A stretch of DNA of 64,000 nucleotides from Thalassomonas haliotis (GTDB lineage: Bacteria; Pseudomonadota; Gammaproteobacteria; Enterobacterales; Alteromonadaceae). Shown here piece by piece: positions 55,488 through 64,000 of this stretch (positions are counted from its first letter, which is position 1; each line of letters starts with the position of its first letter). The stretch lies in NCBI RefSeq assembly GCF_028657945.1, contig NZ_CP059693.1, positions 4,464,001-4,528,000 of the forward strand, written 5' to 3'. The notes under the pieces are model-generated. The model saw nothing but the letters and a program-made list of their open reading frames with translations, searched no databases and was not told the DNA's origin. Both the position numbers and the translations under genes were made by a program.

Positions 55488-58400
55488 ATGGAACAATCTC
55501 ATCAAGCTCATCCATATAAGCCTTTAAAGCCATTACTGCCCATATTGTGTCTTTGGGGAGCACTGAATGTGTTTAGCGCATCACCGGCTTTAGCCCAAGT
55601 ATCCGCCACCCATATTTACCATAACCATATGCCCAATTTCTGGCCTTATTATGATGTCAGCAAATACCCCGGCCTGGCCGTCGGCGCCCCGATACGCTAC
55701 ACCTACGACGGCCAGGTGATTAACCTTAAGAATGATCCGCCGGCAAATTACAGCTTTTTCATTCCCGGCAGCGGCGCACCTATGCCCCATGATGATCTTG
55801 TTTCCTATTATTCCCATCATGCAAAAACCGGCGCTTATCTCTCCTGGCCCATGGATACCGCCAATAACAACCGGCAAAATCATCCCCAAAGCCAGACCCA
55901 TGTCACTATGTCAGCTTCTGTGATCAACAATGTGCAAAGCTTTGCCGAGTTGGGCAATTTGTCCGGTTATAATCCCGGATGGGGAGAGTACTGGCGGCAA
56001 ACATGGGAAAATACCCTTACCGCCAATGGCAACAAGGCTTTGGATACCATACATTTTACCGGCCATCACTCCATGGGGCCGTTAGTGGGCAATGATTATT
56101 TTCTTAAAGATTTAATTTATCAGAACGTAACCCTGGCACAGGATTATATGCTGGGCAACAAATTCACCTCATCCAAAGGTTTTTTCCCTACCGAGCTGGG
56201 TTTTTCCGAGCGTATTATTCCGGTTCTGACCAAGCTCGGCATAGAGTGGTCTGTGCTTGGCAATGTCCACTATTCCCGGGCCTTAAGGGATTATCCTTAC
56301 CTAAACGACCCGGGTATCGATACTTTAATCTCTCCCCCCAACCGCGCCGATTTGCAAAATGAAAGCGATGTCGGCAGCTGGTTAGCCATTCCCATGTTTA
56401 ACGAACAACAGGTCACCCATAACAAGTTTCCCTTTGCCTCCATCCCCCACTGGGTGCAATACATAGACCCGGAGACCGGCGAGCAACATAAGGTTGCCGG
56501 TATTCCGGTAGAGCAGGCCAGCTCCTGGGAAGAAGGGTATCAGGGCAGCGTCACCGCCGATGTCATCAAGCCTTTTACTGCTGCCGCAGGAAATCGCCGG
56601 CAATATTTTGTCATTGCCCATGACGGCGATAATTCCAGCGGCCGCGCCGGTGACGGCGGTACCTGGGCCAACTCCGGCAATGTTACCTATTCAGACGGCT
56701 CAGTTACAGGTATGGGGGTAGATGAATATTTGAGTGCTTTTCCCATCCCGGAAGAGGATATCGTGCATGTACAGGACGGCTCCTGGATAGATACCCGGGA
56801 TTCCTCGGCCGATCCCACCTGGTATCACTGGCATTTGCCTATGGGGGTGTGGGCCGGGCAAATGGCGGACTTTAATAGCGCCTTAGGCACAAACTTCAGC
56901 ACCAGCCGCAATCATATGGTGTCCATGGAATATGGCTATCATTATCTGGAGCGAAATTTTGCCCTGCTGCAGGTGGCCGAAAACTACGCCAAAACCGCAG
57001 AGCAGATCTGGCTTGATGCCAATCCTGATCACTGGCAACCGACAACGGCATTAGATCATGAAATCACCTATGCGGGTAACCAGCTAAACCCCTGGATGAT
57101 GTCTTATCCGGTCAAAGGCGATGCCGCTAATAACTACGCCGGCGGTGCCAACCCGGCAGAATTAAGCTGGTATTTTTTAATCGCTGCCATCGATTCAGGT
57201 TTTGGTTATTATGATGAAAATGTCGATGACGGCGTCAAACCCACCATATCTTTCAACCAGTCATTATACTTTTCCACCCCCTATGTCAGCGACAATATCG
57301 CCCGGGACAACACGCCCCCTTCCCTGTGGTGGCCGCAGCGATACCCCTATAATCCCGGCAGCGCCAATAAAAGTAAAGCCGAAGGATGGGATGCCCTCTA
57401 TGCCGATAACAAGTTTGTCATTTACAGCTATGGTTTTGATGCCAGCGGCATTACAGACATTAAGGTCAAGGTACGCCTGCACACCAATAACCGGGCGGAT
57501 GCCAAAGATAAAACCTTTAAATTGTATGATCCCGAGGCCCATAAAGATGATGCCGATGTTGACCCGGCCCGGGTAGGTGCATGGCAGAGCTTTGCCATGC
57601 TAAAACGGGATTTGAGCACAGATATCAACGGTGTCGACTGGCAACCTTCCTCAAAAGCCATGTTTGATGTGGTGCCGGCACAGCAGATTGCCGATCTCTA
57701 TTACACCTACCTGGATCAATTCTCCGAACAGCTACTCGATTATTACATCGAAGCCACCGACAGCCGGGGTAATATCCGCAGAACCGATATCCAGCAAGTT
57801 TATGTCGGCGCCGGCCGCTATAAAAGTGAAAACGGCAAGCTAATTGAAGACTCCCAGGGAGATATCCCCGGGACACCGGCTTTTTTCACCGACCACCTTA
57901 TCCCGGGCAATAAGGCCCCGATAGCCGTGATCTCCCCGGGCAGCCATGAAGTAGATGCCGGGACACAAGTGTCTTTATCAGCAACAGCTTCAAGCGACGA
58001 AGACGGGGAAATTGTCTCATATTTATGGAGTACCGGCGAAAGCACAACCGATATTGAAGTCACCATTGATGAGCGGACAAGGCTTAGCCTGACGGTAACC
58101 GACGATAAAGGCAGCAGTGCCACCACCAGCGTCACCATAGGCATTATCGGCGAGACCTTGACCACTACCCTCTACTACCGGGATGTTAACAACTGGCAAC
58201 AAGTTTGCCTGCATTACAGCCTGGACAACGCCGTCACCTGGACCCAGGCTCCAGGAGTTGCCATGACGGCGCTTACCAATAACTGGTTTGAATATACCCT
58301 TAACTTAACGGATAGCTTAGGAAATGGCCTGGCTAATGGCGAGCAGCTTGTTTTTGTCACCAATGACTGCAACAGCCAATGGGACAATAACGCGGGTTTA

Positions 58401-59324
58401 GACTACCGGGTGGGTCCGGGTACCTGGCATTTGCATCAGGGCACAATAACCCAAGGGGTACCCGACTCCCTTGAACCAAACCTGCCGCCACAAGCCGTTA
58501 TATCCCCACAGGATCTAACCATCCCCCCGGGCACATCCGTGACCTTAAGCGCTGCCGGCTCCAGCGACAACGATGGCATGATTGACGCCTATTTGTGGAG
58601 CACAGGAGAAACCACGCAGGAGATCACCGTCTCCCCCGACAGCAGCCAGGGCTACACGCTGACCGTCACCGACAATCTCGGGGCAAGCCATAGCACCAGC
58701 GTTTTTATTACGGTAACTAGCGAGACACCAACAAGTAATTTTCCTCAGTTATATTACCGCGGCACCAGCAATGGCTGGACCAGCACCGCCATGGAACTGG
58801 TAAGCGATCACTTGTGGCAGCTGGACATTAACTTTGACGGCCAAAACCAGCAAAGATTTAAGCTCGATATTCACGGCGACTGGTCCGTCAATTACGGCGA
58901 TAACAACACCGACGGTTATCTGGAACCAAGCGGCAATGATATCTTTACCGATGTCAGCGGCCGTTACCGGCTTGAAGTCAATGATCAAACCTTAACCTAC
59001 AGCCTGCTTCCCCTGGACCCGGCTTCGGGCCACAAGGCCAACTTTAACCAGGTCTATTTTCGCGGCACCGCCAATAACTGGCAAACCAGTGCCATGGAGC
59101 TGGTCAGCGATCATCACTGGCAACTGGCGGTGAATTTTGACGGCGGGGAGCAACAGAGATTTAAACTTGATATAAACGGCGACTGGTCGCAAAACTATGG
59201 CGACAGCAATGATGACGGTTATCTTGAAGCAAACGGCGGAGATATTTACAGCCAGGTAACCGGGACTTACCTGCTGAACTTTAATGATGAAACTATGGCT
59301 TACAGTTTGAGCCTACTTGAATAA
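55488..59324 (+). CDS. Exported GH57/GH119-like alpha-amylase with PKD and starch-binding modules
   Basis: 1278 residues. Signal peptide (cleavage near PALAQ), catalytic region ~40-800, PKD domain, CBM25-like domain (YYRDVNNWQQVCLHY, FVTNDCNSQWDNNAGLDYRVG), second PKD, and two ~85-residue C-terminal repeats (RGTSNGWTSTAMELVSDHLW; RGTANNWQTSAMELVSDHHW). GH57-clan signs: HNHMPNFWPYY near residue 45, candidate nucleophile Glu236 in GFFPTELGFSE, candidate acid Asp379 in VIAHDGDN; the ~143-residue spacing is close to what I recall for GH119. Hence an extracellular starch- or glycogen-degrading enzyme, GH119 more likely than GH57. GAGAG precedes the ATG. Confidence 0.75.
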   Translation: MEQSHQAHPYKPLKPLLPILCLWGALNVFSASPALAQVSATHIYHNHMPNFWPYYDVSKYPGLAVGAPIRYTYDGQVINLKNDPPANYSFFIPGSGAPMPHDDLVSYYSHHAKTGAYLSWPMDTANNNRQNHPQSQTHVTMSASVINNVQSFAELGNLSGYNPGWGEYWRQTWENTLTANGNKALDTIHFTGHHSMGPLVGNDYFLKDLIYQNVTLAQDYMLGNKFTSSKGFFPTELGFSERIIPVLTKLGIEWSVLGNVHYSRALRDYPYLNDPGIDTLISPPNRADLQNESDVGSWLAIPMFNEQQVTHNKFPFASIPHWVQYIDPETGEQHKVAGIPVEQASSWEEGYQGSVTADVIKPFTAAAGNRRQYFVIAHDGDNSSGRAGDGGTWANSGNVTYSDGSVTGMGVDEYLSAFPIPEEDIVHVQDGSWIDTRDSSADPTWYHWHLPMGVWAGQMADFNSALGTNFSTSRNHMVSMEYGYHYLERNFALLQVAENYAKTAEQIWLDANPDHWQPTTALDHEITYAGNQLNPWMMSYPVKGDAANNYAGGANPAELSWYFLIAAIDSGFGYYDENVDDGVKPTISFNQSLYFSTPYVSDNIARDNTPPSLWWPQRYPYNPGSANKSKAEGWDALYADNKFVIYSYGFDASGITDIKVKVRLHTNNRADAKDKTFKLYDPEAHKDDADVDPARVGAWQSFAMLKRDLSTDINGVDWQPSSKAMFDVVPAQQIADLYYTYLDQFSEQLLDYYIEATDSRGNIRRTDIQQVYVGAGRYKSENGKLIEDSQGDIPGTPAFFTDHLIPGNKAPIAVISPGSHEVDAGTQVSLSATASSDEDGEIVSYLWSTGESTTDIEVTIDERTRLSLTVTDDKGSSATTSVTIGIIGETLTTTLYYRDVNNWQQVCLHYSLDNAVTWTQAPGVAMTALTNNWFEYTLNLTDSLGNGLANGEQLVFVTNDCNSQWDNNAGLDYRVGPGTWHLHQGTITQGVPDSLEPNLPPQAVISPQDLTIPPGTSVTLSAAGSSDNDGMIDAYLWSTGETTQEITVSPDSSQGYTLTVTDNLGASHSTSVFITVTSETPTSNFPQLYYRGTSNGWTSTAMELVSDHLWQLDINFDGQNQQRFKLDIHGDWSVNYGDNNTDGYLEPSGNDIFTDVSGRYRLEVNDQTLTYSLLPLDPASGHKANFNQVYFRGTANNWQTSAMELVSDHHWQLAVNFDGGEQQRFKLDINGDWSQNYGDSNDDGYLEANGGDIYSQVTGTYLLNFNDETMAYSLSLLE
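58736..59321 (+). repeat. Two tandem C-terminal domains in the amylase
   Basis: Units start at 58736 and 59039, 303 bases apart. They share RGT.N.W, AMELVSDH.WQL, QRFKLDI.GDWS.NYGD and DGYLE. Probably starch-binding beta-sandwiches; family uncertain. Confidence 0.85.
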
Positions 59325-59385
59325 AGCCCGGGTATTTCCTTGCCCATCGACATTCGTACGCACACAGGAGCCGGTTTTCAGGCAT

Positions 59386-59413
59386 AAAAAAGGAGCCGTA
59401 AGGCTCCTCTTTT
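59386..59413. terminator. Bidirectional terminator between the amylase and rpsO
   Basis: Stem AGGAGCC/GGCTCCT flanked by an A run and T run; it can serve both convergent genes. For rpsO it sits 17 bases after the stop. Confidence 0.85.
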
Positions 59414-59429
59414 ATATGTTAAACTCGTC

Positions 59430-59699
59430 TTAGCGACGTAAGCCTAACTTACCGATTAACGAGGTATAGCGATCAACGCTTTTGCCTTTAAGGTAATCAA
59501 GTAATTTACGACGTTGGCTTACCATGCGTAACAAACCACGACGTGAATGATGATCGTGGATGTGCTCTTTAAAGTGGCCTTGAAGGTGGTTGATTTGAGT
59601 AGTTAATAAAGCTACCTGTACTTCAGGGGAACCTGTATCACCTTCTTTTTGTGCGTATTCAGCAACGATTGCTGCTTTTTGCTCTGCATTTAGCGACAT
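59430..59699 (-). CDS. rpsO: 30S ribosomal protein S15
   Basis: 89 residues, exact family length. [33 protein letters not shown] and the [21 protein letters not shown] rRNA-binding stretch are typical of S15. Follows truB by 161 bases. pnp, its normal downstream partner, is absent; a terminator and the convergent amylase come next. Confidence 0.98.
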   Translation of the reverse strand: MSLNAEQKAAIVAEYAQKEGDTGSPEVQVALLTTQINHLQGHFKEHIHDHHSRRGLLRMVSQRRKLLDYLKGKSVDRYTSLIGKLGLRR

Positions 59700-59860
59700 A
59701 ATAAAACTCCAAGTTTTATAAAGTTAAAATACACCCTGCCGATCACTAATTCAGCCAGGGCAACGAAAGAGGCGACATTCTATCAGTAAATCCGTTGATT
59801 GCAACTGTTTCACCTGAGAATATAGCAATTGTCGGCAATTAACTCCGGCGGGGGCTAGTT

Positions 59861-60808
59861 TTAGGCAACCACAATACGTTTAGGGGCAACCAGGCCATCG
59901 TCATTCATTTGACCTATGCCGATAAACTCGCTATCGGCACTTTGTGCTTCATCGCCGATATGTACCTGTACCAGACCGTCAACAGGCGCGCCGGAAACCT
60001 GTACCGGATTGCCGTGCCTTAGGTAACTGGCCGAAGCTTCATCGATATAAACGGCAGGAATGCCGTCAACGGCGGTGTGCATGGGTAATAACAGGGGATC
60101 GAGTAACTCAGAAGGAGCAATGTCCTGTTCTTTCGCCTGAGCCAGCAAATTTTCAACCTGCTCCAGGGTCACCATTTTATCCGCAGGATAACTGCCCACG
60201 GCAACACGGCGAAGCTCGGCGACATGGGCGCCACAGCCTAGTAACTCACCTAAGTCATCAACTATGGTGCGGATATAGGTGCCTTTTGAACAATGGATTT
60301 CCAGTTCGACTTCATCGCCCTCAAAACGCAGCAAGTCAAGGCGGAACACGGTAATATCACGTGCCTCACGCGGCACTTCTATGCCCTCGCGCGCATATTT
60401 GTATAACGGCTGTCCCTGGTATTTCAGCGCCGAATACATGGAAGGCACTTGCTTGCTGGTACCGCGGAACTTATCCAGGGCTAAGGCCAGCTGGCTATCG
60501 GCAACATCAACCGCTTTTTCGGCAACGATCTCACCGTCGGCATCACTGGTAGTGGTGCGTATCCCCAACTTTGCCGTGACCTGATAAACCTTATCGGTAT
60601 CAAGCAGGAACTGGGAGAACTTGGTGGCTTCGCCAAAGCAGATCGGCAACATCCCGGTGGCCAGCGGATCTAATGCTCCGGTATGGCCCGCCTTATTGGC
60701 AAAATAAACCCGCTTTGCCGCCTGTAAGGCATGGTTCGACGACATTTCATAAGGCTTATCCAGCAATAAAATGCCGTTAATTGCCCGGCCTTTTCTACGC
60801 TTTGCCAT
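59861..60808 (-). CDS. truB: tRNA pseudouridine(55) synthase
   Basis: 315 residues. Makes pseudouridine 55 in the T loop of tRNAs. The catalytic Asp is in [14 protein letters not shown], followed by [10 protein letters not shown] and [14 protein letters not shown]. Starts 2 bases after rbfA, so it is co-transcribed. Confidence 0.97.
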   Translation of the reverse strand: MAKRRKGRAINGILLLDKPYEMSSNHALQAAKRVYFANKAGHTGALDPLATGMLPICFGEATKFSQFLLDTDKVYQVTAKLGIRTTTSDADGEIVAEKAVDVADSQLALALDKFRGTSKQVPSMYSALKYQGQPLYKYAREGIEVPREARDITVFRLDLLRFEGDEVELEIHCSKGTYIRTIVDDLGELLGCGAHVAELRRVAVGSYPADKMVTLEQVENLLAQAKEQDIAPSELLDPLLLPMHTAVDGIPAVYIDEASASYLRHGNPVQVSGAPVDGLVQVHIGDEAQSADSEFIGIGQMNDDGLVAPKRIVVA

Positions 60809-60810
60809 GC

Positions 60811-61227
60811 TTATTTATCCTCTGCCTGCTCAGATGCTTCGCTGTCACCCTCGCCGTTGCCGCTACGCGCTTGATCTTTGGCAATAGCCTGATCGACCAG
60901 GGAAGTCATGCGCACACCTTCCGCCATAGAGTGATCATAAACAAAACGCAACTGGGGCATGATACGCGCCCTTAACTGCTTGGCCAGCAAAGAGCGGATA
61001 AAACCCGCCGCTTCATTTAAAATCGCCACCGAGTCATCAATTTCTGATTTTTCATTGGTAAAGAAAGTCACAAACACCTTAGCGTAGGCTAGGTCACGGG
61101 AAACCTCTACCGCAGAAACCGTTGCCATGCTTAAACGCGGATCTTTAACTTCCCGCTGTAGAATAATGGCCACTTCTTTTTGTATTTGCTGACCAACACG
61201 GTCAGTACGGGCAAATTCTCTTGCCAT
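60811..61227 (-). CDS. rbfA: 30S ribosome-binding factor A
   Basis: 138 residues from the ATG at 61227, which has AGGAG; a start 15 bases earlier is less likely. KH-like fold ([39 protein letters not shown]). Helps mature the 3' end of 16S rRNA and cold adaptation. The C-terminal tail is acidic ([13 protein letters not shown]). Confidence 0.96.
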   Translation of the reverse strand: MAREFARTDRVGQQIQKEVAIILQREVKDPRLSMATVSAVEVSRDLAYAKVFVTFFTNEKSEIDDSVAILNEAAGFIRSLLAKQLRARIMPQLRFVYDHSMAEGVRMTSLVDQAIAKDQARSGNGEGDSEASEQAEDK

Positions 61228-61344
61228 AAGTAACTCCTGCAATTGCCGCTCACGTACATCAGCACAGGCGGCAAGTATAAAATCTTAAATATCGTCACTC
61301 CTATACATACTGTATCCGTGACATATGATTCATCCCTGAATATA

Positions 61345-61367
61345 AAATGGGGGCCTAGCCCCCATTT
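61345..61367 (-). terminator. Hairpin between infB and rbfA
   Basis: AAATGGGGGC/GCCCCCATTT stem with a tiny loop and a short T-rich tail on the minus strand, 27 bases after infB. Probably a partial terminator or processing element inside the operon. Confidence 0.6.
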
Positions 61368-61393
61368 CGATGATCAAAGTTTAGCTTGAACAA

Positions 61394-64000
61394 TTAAAGA
61401 GTACGTTTAACTTCAACTGTTTCAAATACTTCGATTTGATCACCAATTTTAACGTCATTGTAGTTCTTAACACCGATACCACATTCGATACCGTTACGAA
61501 CTTCCTGAACATCGTCTTTAAAGCGACGCAATGACTCCAGCTCACCTTCGTAGATAACCACGTTTTCACGTAATACGCGGATTGGGTTATTACGCTTGAT
61601 GATACCTTCGGTCACCATACAACCGGCGATAGCACCAATTTTCGGCGATTTAAATACGTCACGTACCTGGGCAAGACCAATGATTTCTTGCTTGAATTCA
61701 GGCGCCAGCATACCGCTCATCGCCTGCTTCACTTCATCAATCAGGGCATAGATAACGCTGTAGTAACGTAAATCGATGTTCTCGGTTTCAATCACTTTAC
61801 GGGCAGCTGCATCGGCACGTACGTTGAAACCAACCACAATCGCGTTCGAGGCCGCGGCTAAAGTGGCGTCGGTTTCGGTAATACCACCAACACCTGAGCC
61901 GATAATCTTCACTTTTACTTCATCGGTAGACAGCTTGGTCAGGGCATCGGAAATCGCTTCAAGGGAGCCTTGTACGTCGGATTTCAATACCACGTTCACT
62001 TCAGAAACATCGCCTTCGGCCATGTTAGAGAACATGTTTTCCAGTTTCGCTTTCTGCTGACGGGCAAGTTTGACATCGCGGAATTTACCTTGACGGTACA
62101 AGGCAACTTCACGGGCTTTACGCTCGTCTTTAACAACCGTTGCTTCATCACCTGATTGCGGCACACCGCTTAAGCCGATGATCTCAGCCGGGATTGAAGG
62201 ACCGGCAGTTTTGATTGAACGGCCAAGCTCATCGCGCATCGCACGTACACGGCCGTATTCAAGGCCACATAACACGATATCGCCCTGGTTTAACGTACCT
62301 TCCTGAACCAGGATAGTGGCAACAGGACCACGGCCTTTATCCAGTTTAGATTCAACCACAACACCGCTGGCCAGTTTATCAACAACCGCCGTCAGCTCTA
62401 ATACTTCCGCCTGCAGCAATACCGAGTCAAGCAGTTCATCGATACCTAAACCGGTTTTCGCCGATACGTGGACAAACTGTACATCACCGCCCCAATCTTC
62501 CGGGATAACGTCGTGCTGAGAAAGCTCAGTTTTAACACGATCCGGATCGGCAGTTTCTTTATCCATCTTGTTCACGGCAATGATAATCGGCGCACCGGCC
62601 GCTTTAGCATGCTGAATCGCTTCAATCGTTTGTGGCATGACCCCGTCATCGGCGGCAACGACAATAATAACGATATCCGTGGCTTTAGCACCACGTGAAC
62701 GCATCGCGGTAAAGGCGGCGTGACCCGGAGTATCCAGGAAAGTGATCATGCCATGACCGGTTTCTACGTGATAGGCACCGATATGCTGGGTAATACCACC
62801 GGCTTCGCCCGCGGCAACTTTCGCTTCACGGATGTGATCAAGCAGTGAGGTTTTACCATGGTCAACGTGACCCATGATAGTTACCACAGGAGCACGGGAA
62901 ATCTCTTCACCGGCAGCGCCGCGATCGGAAAGTACCGCTTCTTCAAGGGCATTTTCTTTCACCAGTACCACGTCATGACCCATTTCTTCGGCAACTAAGG
63001 CGGCAGTTTCCTGGTCAATCACCTGGTTAATGGTCGCCATGGCGCCCATTTTAAACATGACCTTAACCACTTCTGCGCCTTTAACCGACATTTTGTTGGC
63101 CAGTTCAGCAACTGAGATGGTTTCGCCGATACGGATTTCCTGAGTTTTCGCCTCTACCGGCTTCTGGAAACCATGACGTAAGCTCTGTGGTGCCGACAAA
63201 GTCTGCTTGCCGCCCCTGTCACGTCCGCCGCGGGCATTTTTATCTTGCTTGCCGCCTTTCTTCTTGCGACGACGGCGACCGCCACCTTCTTCCTCAGAAT
63301 CAACCTTATCTTCGGCTTCCTGGGCATATTTAGAAGAAGTCAGGTGCACAACTTCGGCTTCTTTCGCCTTACGCTCTGCTTCCTGGGCTTTCCAGCGCGC
63401 TTCGTTCTCTTCCGCTAATTTTTTCGCGGCTTCGGCTGACTGTCGGGCCTCTTCTTCTACCTTGGCAGCAGCTTCTGCTTCCTGGGCCAGACGAAGCTTC
63501 TTCGCTTCTTCAGACTCGGTGGAAATGGTTGCAGCCGGTGCTGCTTCAGACTCTTTAGGTGCCTGTTTCGCTTTTTCTTGTGCTTCTTGTTTCAATTTGG
63601 CGTTACGCTCTTCTTCCGCTTTTGCAGCTGCTGCCCTGGCTTCTTCCGCGGCTTTGGCTTCTGCTGCCGCTTTGGCTTGTGCTTCGGCTTGTGCCGCCGC
63701 TTTGGCTTCTGCTTCGGCTGCTGCCTGAGCTTCGGCTTCCGCCGCGGCTTTAGCTTCAGCTTCTGCTTTTTGCTGCTCTTCTAATTCACTGCGTTTAACA
63801 TAGGTGCGTTTTTTACGTACTTCAACCTGAACAGATTTGGCTTTACTGCCGCTGCCCATGACTAAGGTCGATTTTTTCTTACGATTTAACGTCATCTTAT
63901 TTGGGTTGGCTGCAGAGTCATCGCCATGCTGCTTTTTCAAATGCTCTAATAACGCTTCTTTTTCTTGTTGCGTCACTGAATCCGATACCGACTTATGAAC
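61394..64000 (-). CDS. infB: Translation initiation factor IF-2 (5' end outside the window)
   Basis: The open frame continues past 64000 ([21 protein letters not shown] aligns with about residue 29 onward of E. coli IF-2), so the true start is outside and the GTG at 63976 is internal. 869 codons are visible. IF2_N region, then a long Ala/Glu/Lys repeat ([20 protein letters not shown] and on), a basic [13 protein letters not shown] stretch, GTPase motifs [23 protein letters not shown] and NKMDK, then domains binding fMet-tRNA at the C terminus. Upstream neighbours should be nusA and rimP. Confidence 0.97.
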   Translation of the reverse strand, partial: VHKSVSDSVTQQEKEALLEHLKKQHGDDSAANPNKMTLNRKKKSTLVMGSGSKAKSVQVEVRKKRTYVKRSELEEQQKAEAEAKAAAEAEAQAAAEAEAKAAAQAEAQAKAAAEAKAAEEARAAAAKAEEERNAKLKQEAQEKAKQAPKESEAAPAATISTESEEAKKLRLAQEAEAAAKVEEEARQSAEAAKKLAEENEARWKAQEAERKAKEAEVVHLTSSKYAQEAEDKVDSEEEGGGRRRRKKKGGKQDKNARGGRDRGGKQTLSAPQSLRHGFQKPVEAKTQEIRIGETISVAELANKMSVKGAEVVKVMFKMGAMATINQVIDQETAALVAEEMGHDVVLVKENALEEAVLSDRGAAGEEISRAPVVTIMGHVDHGKTSLLDHIREAKVAAGEAGGITQHIGAYHVETGHGMITFLDTPGHAAFTAMRSRGAKATDIVIIVVAADDGVMPQTIEAIQHAKAAGAPIIIAVNKMDKETADPDRVKTELSQHDVIPEDWGGDVQFVHVSAKTGLGIDELLDSVLLQAEVLELTAVVDKLASGVVVESKLDKGRGPVATILVQEGTLNQGDIVLCGLEYGRVRAMRDELGRSIKTAGPSIPAEIIGLSGVPQSGDEATVVKDERKAREVALYRQGKFRDVKLARQQKAKLENMFSNMAEGDVSEVNVVLKSDVQGSLEAISDALTKLSTDEVKVKIIGSGVGGITETDATLAAASNAIVVGFNVRADAAARKVIETENIDLRYYSVIYALIDEVKQAMSGMLAPEFKQEIIGLAQVRDVFKSPKIGAIAGCMVTEGIIKRNNPIRVLRENVVIYEGELESLRRFKDDVQEVRNGIECGIGVKNYNDVKIGDQIEVFETVEVKRTL

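Noticed and set aside
17436-59429. 42-kb mobile genomic island
   Set aside because: No integrase, transposase, att repeats or tRNA, and the segment contains conserved core operons; rearrangement is simpler.
63207-63784. Long open frames on the plus strand over infB
   Set aside because: They are antisense to the Ala/Glu/Lys repeats of IF-2; the repetitive GC-rich codons keep the other frames open.
63974-63976. GTG as the infB start codon
   Set aside because: The frame stays open to the window edge and the residues before it align with E. coli IF-2, so the real start is outside.

Overview
The window reads as one chromosomal segment of a marine gammaproteobacterium. Nearly every housekeeping protein is close to its Escherichia coli counterpart (SucA, SdhCDAB, GltA, Pnp, RpsO, TruB, RbfA, IF2, TyrR, PspABCF, SapABCDF). 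The accessory genes (TonB receptor, hybrid sensor with a beta-propeller, starch-active exoenzyme, phhAB/maiA/fahA) fit the Alteromonadales; a Thalassomonas- or Colwellia-like organism is my inference.

Layout. 1-8.0 kb: TCA-cycle block, sucB (partial), sucA, sdhB, sdhA, sdhD, sdhC on the minus strand, divergent from gltA. 8.1-12.6 kb: a GlxA-type regulator divergent from a small membrane protein, then tcdA convergent with a fused cysteine desulfurase/SufE gene. 12.7-17.4 kb: pnp, nlpI and a predicted exported zinc peptidase. 17.8-28.6 kb: TonB receptor, yfcA-priC-comFB-like run, a PilZ protein, an unknown exported protein, an EEP/phospholipase D pair and a DM9-repeat exported protein. 28.8-35.8 kb: a regulatory cluster with a LuxR-type regulator, a 1404-residue hybrid sensor kinase and a ToxR/CadC-like membrane regulator with a periplasmic LamG domain. 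36.3 kb: a divergent 4.5S RNA gene. 36.6-43.1 kb: DUF3014 protein and aromatic amino acid catabolism (maiA, fahA, tyrR, phhB, phhA). 43.3-55.1 kb: ycjX-ycjF, a second-type signal peptidase, the psp operon with two pspB copies, pspF and sapABCDF. 55.5-59.3 kb: a large GH57/GH119-like amylase with starch-binding modules. 59.4-64.0 kb: rpsO, truB, rbfA, infB (5' end outside the window).

The order infB-rbfA-truB-rpsO is the usual one, but pnp-nlpI, which normally follow rpsO directly, lie 42 kb away on the same strand. The intervening DNA contains ancestral core blocks (tyrR-ycjFX-psp-sap), so this looks like a chromosomal rearrangement rather than a mobile island; I see no integrase, transposase, tRNA or CRISPR.

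Links between genes. A perfect TyrR box precedes tyrR and a one-mismatch box precedes phhA, tying the aromatic cluster to TyrR. A 41-nt element with 10-11 bp spaced GTAAAA repeats occurs twice, upstream of the DM9 gene and of the LamG regulator, and may define a small undescribed regulon. Downstream of tyrR lie five tandem 86-bp copies of the end of the tyrR gene. Between sapC and sapD there is a 43-codon reading frame whose start and stop overlap its neighbours.
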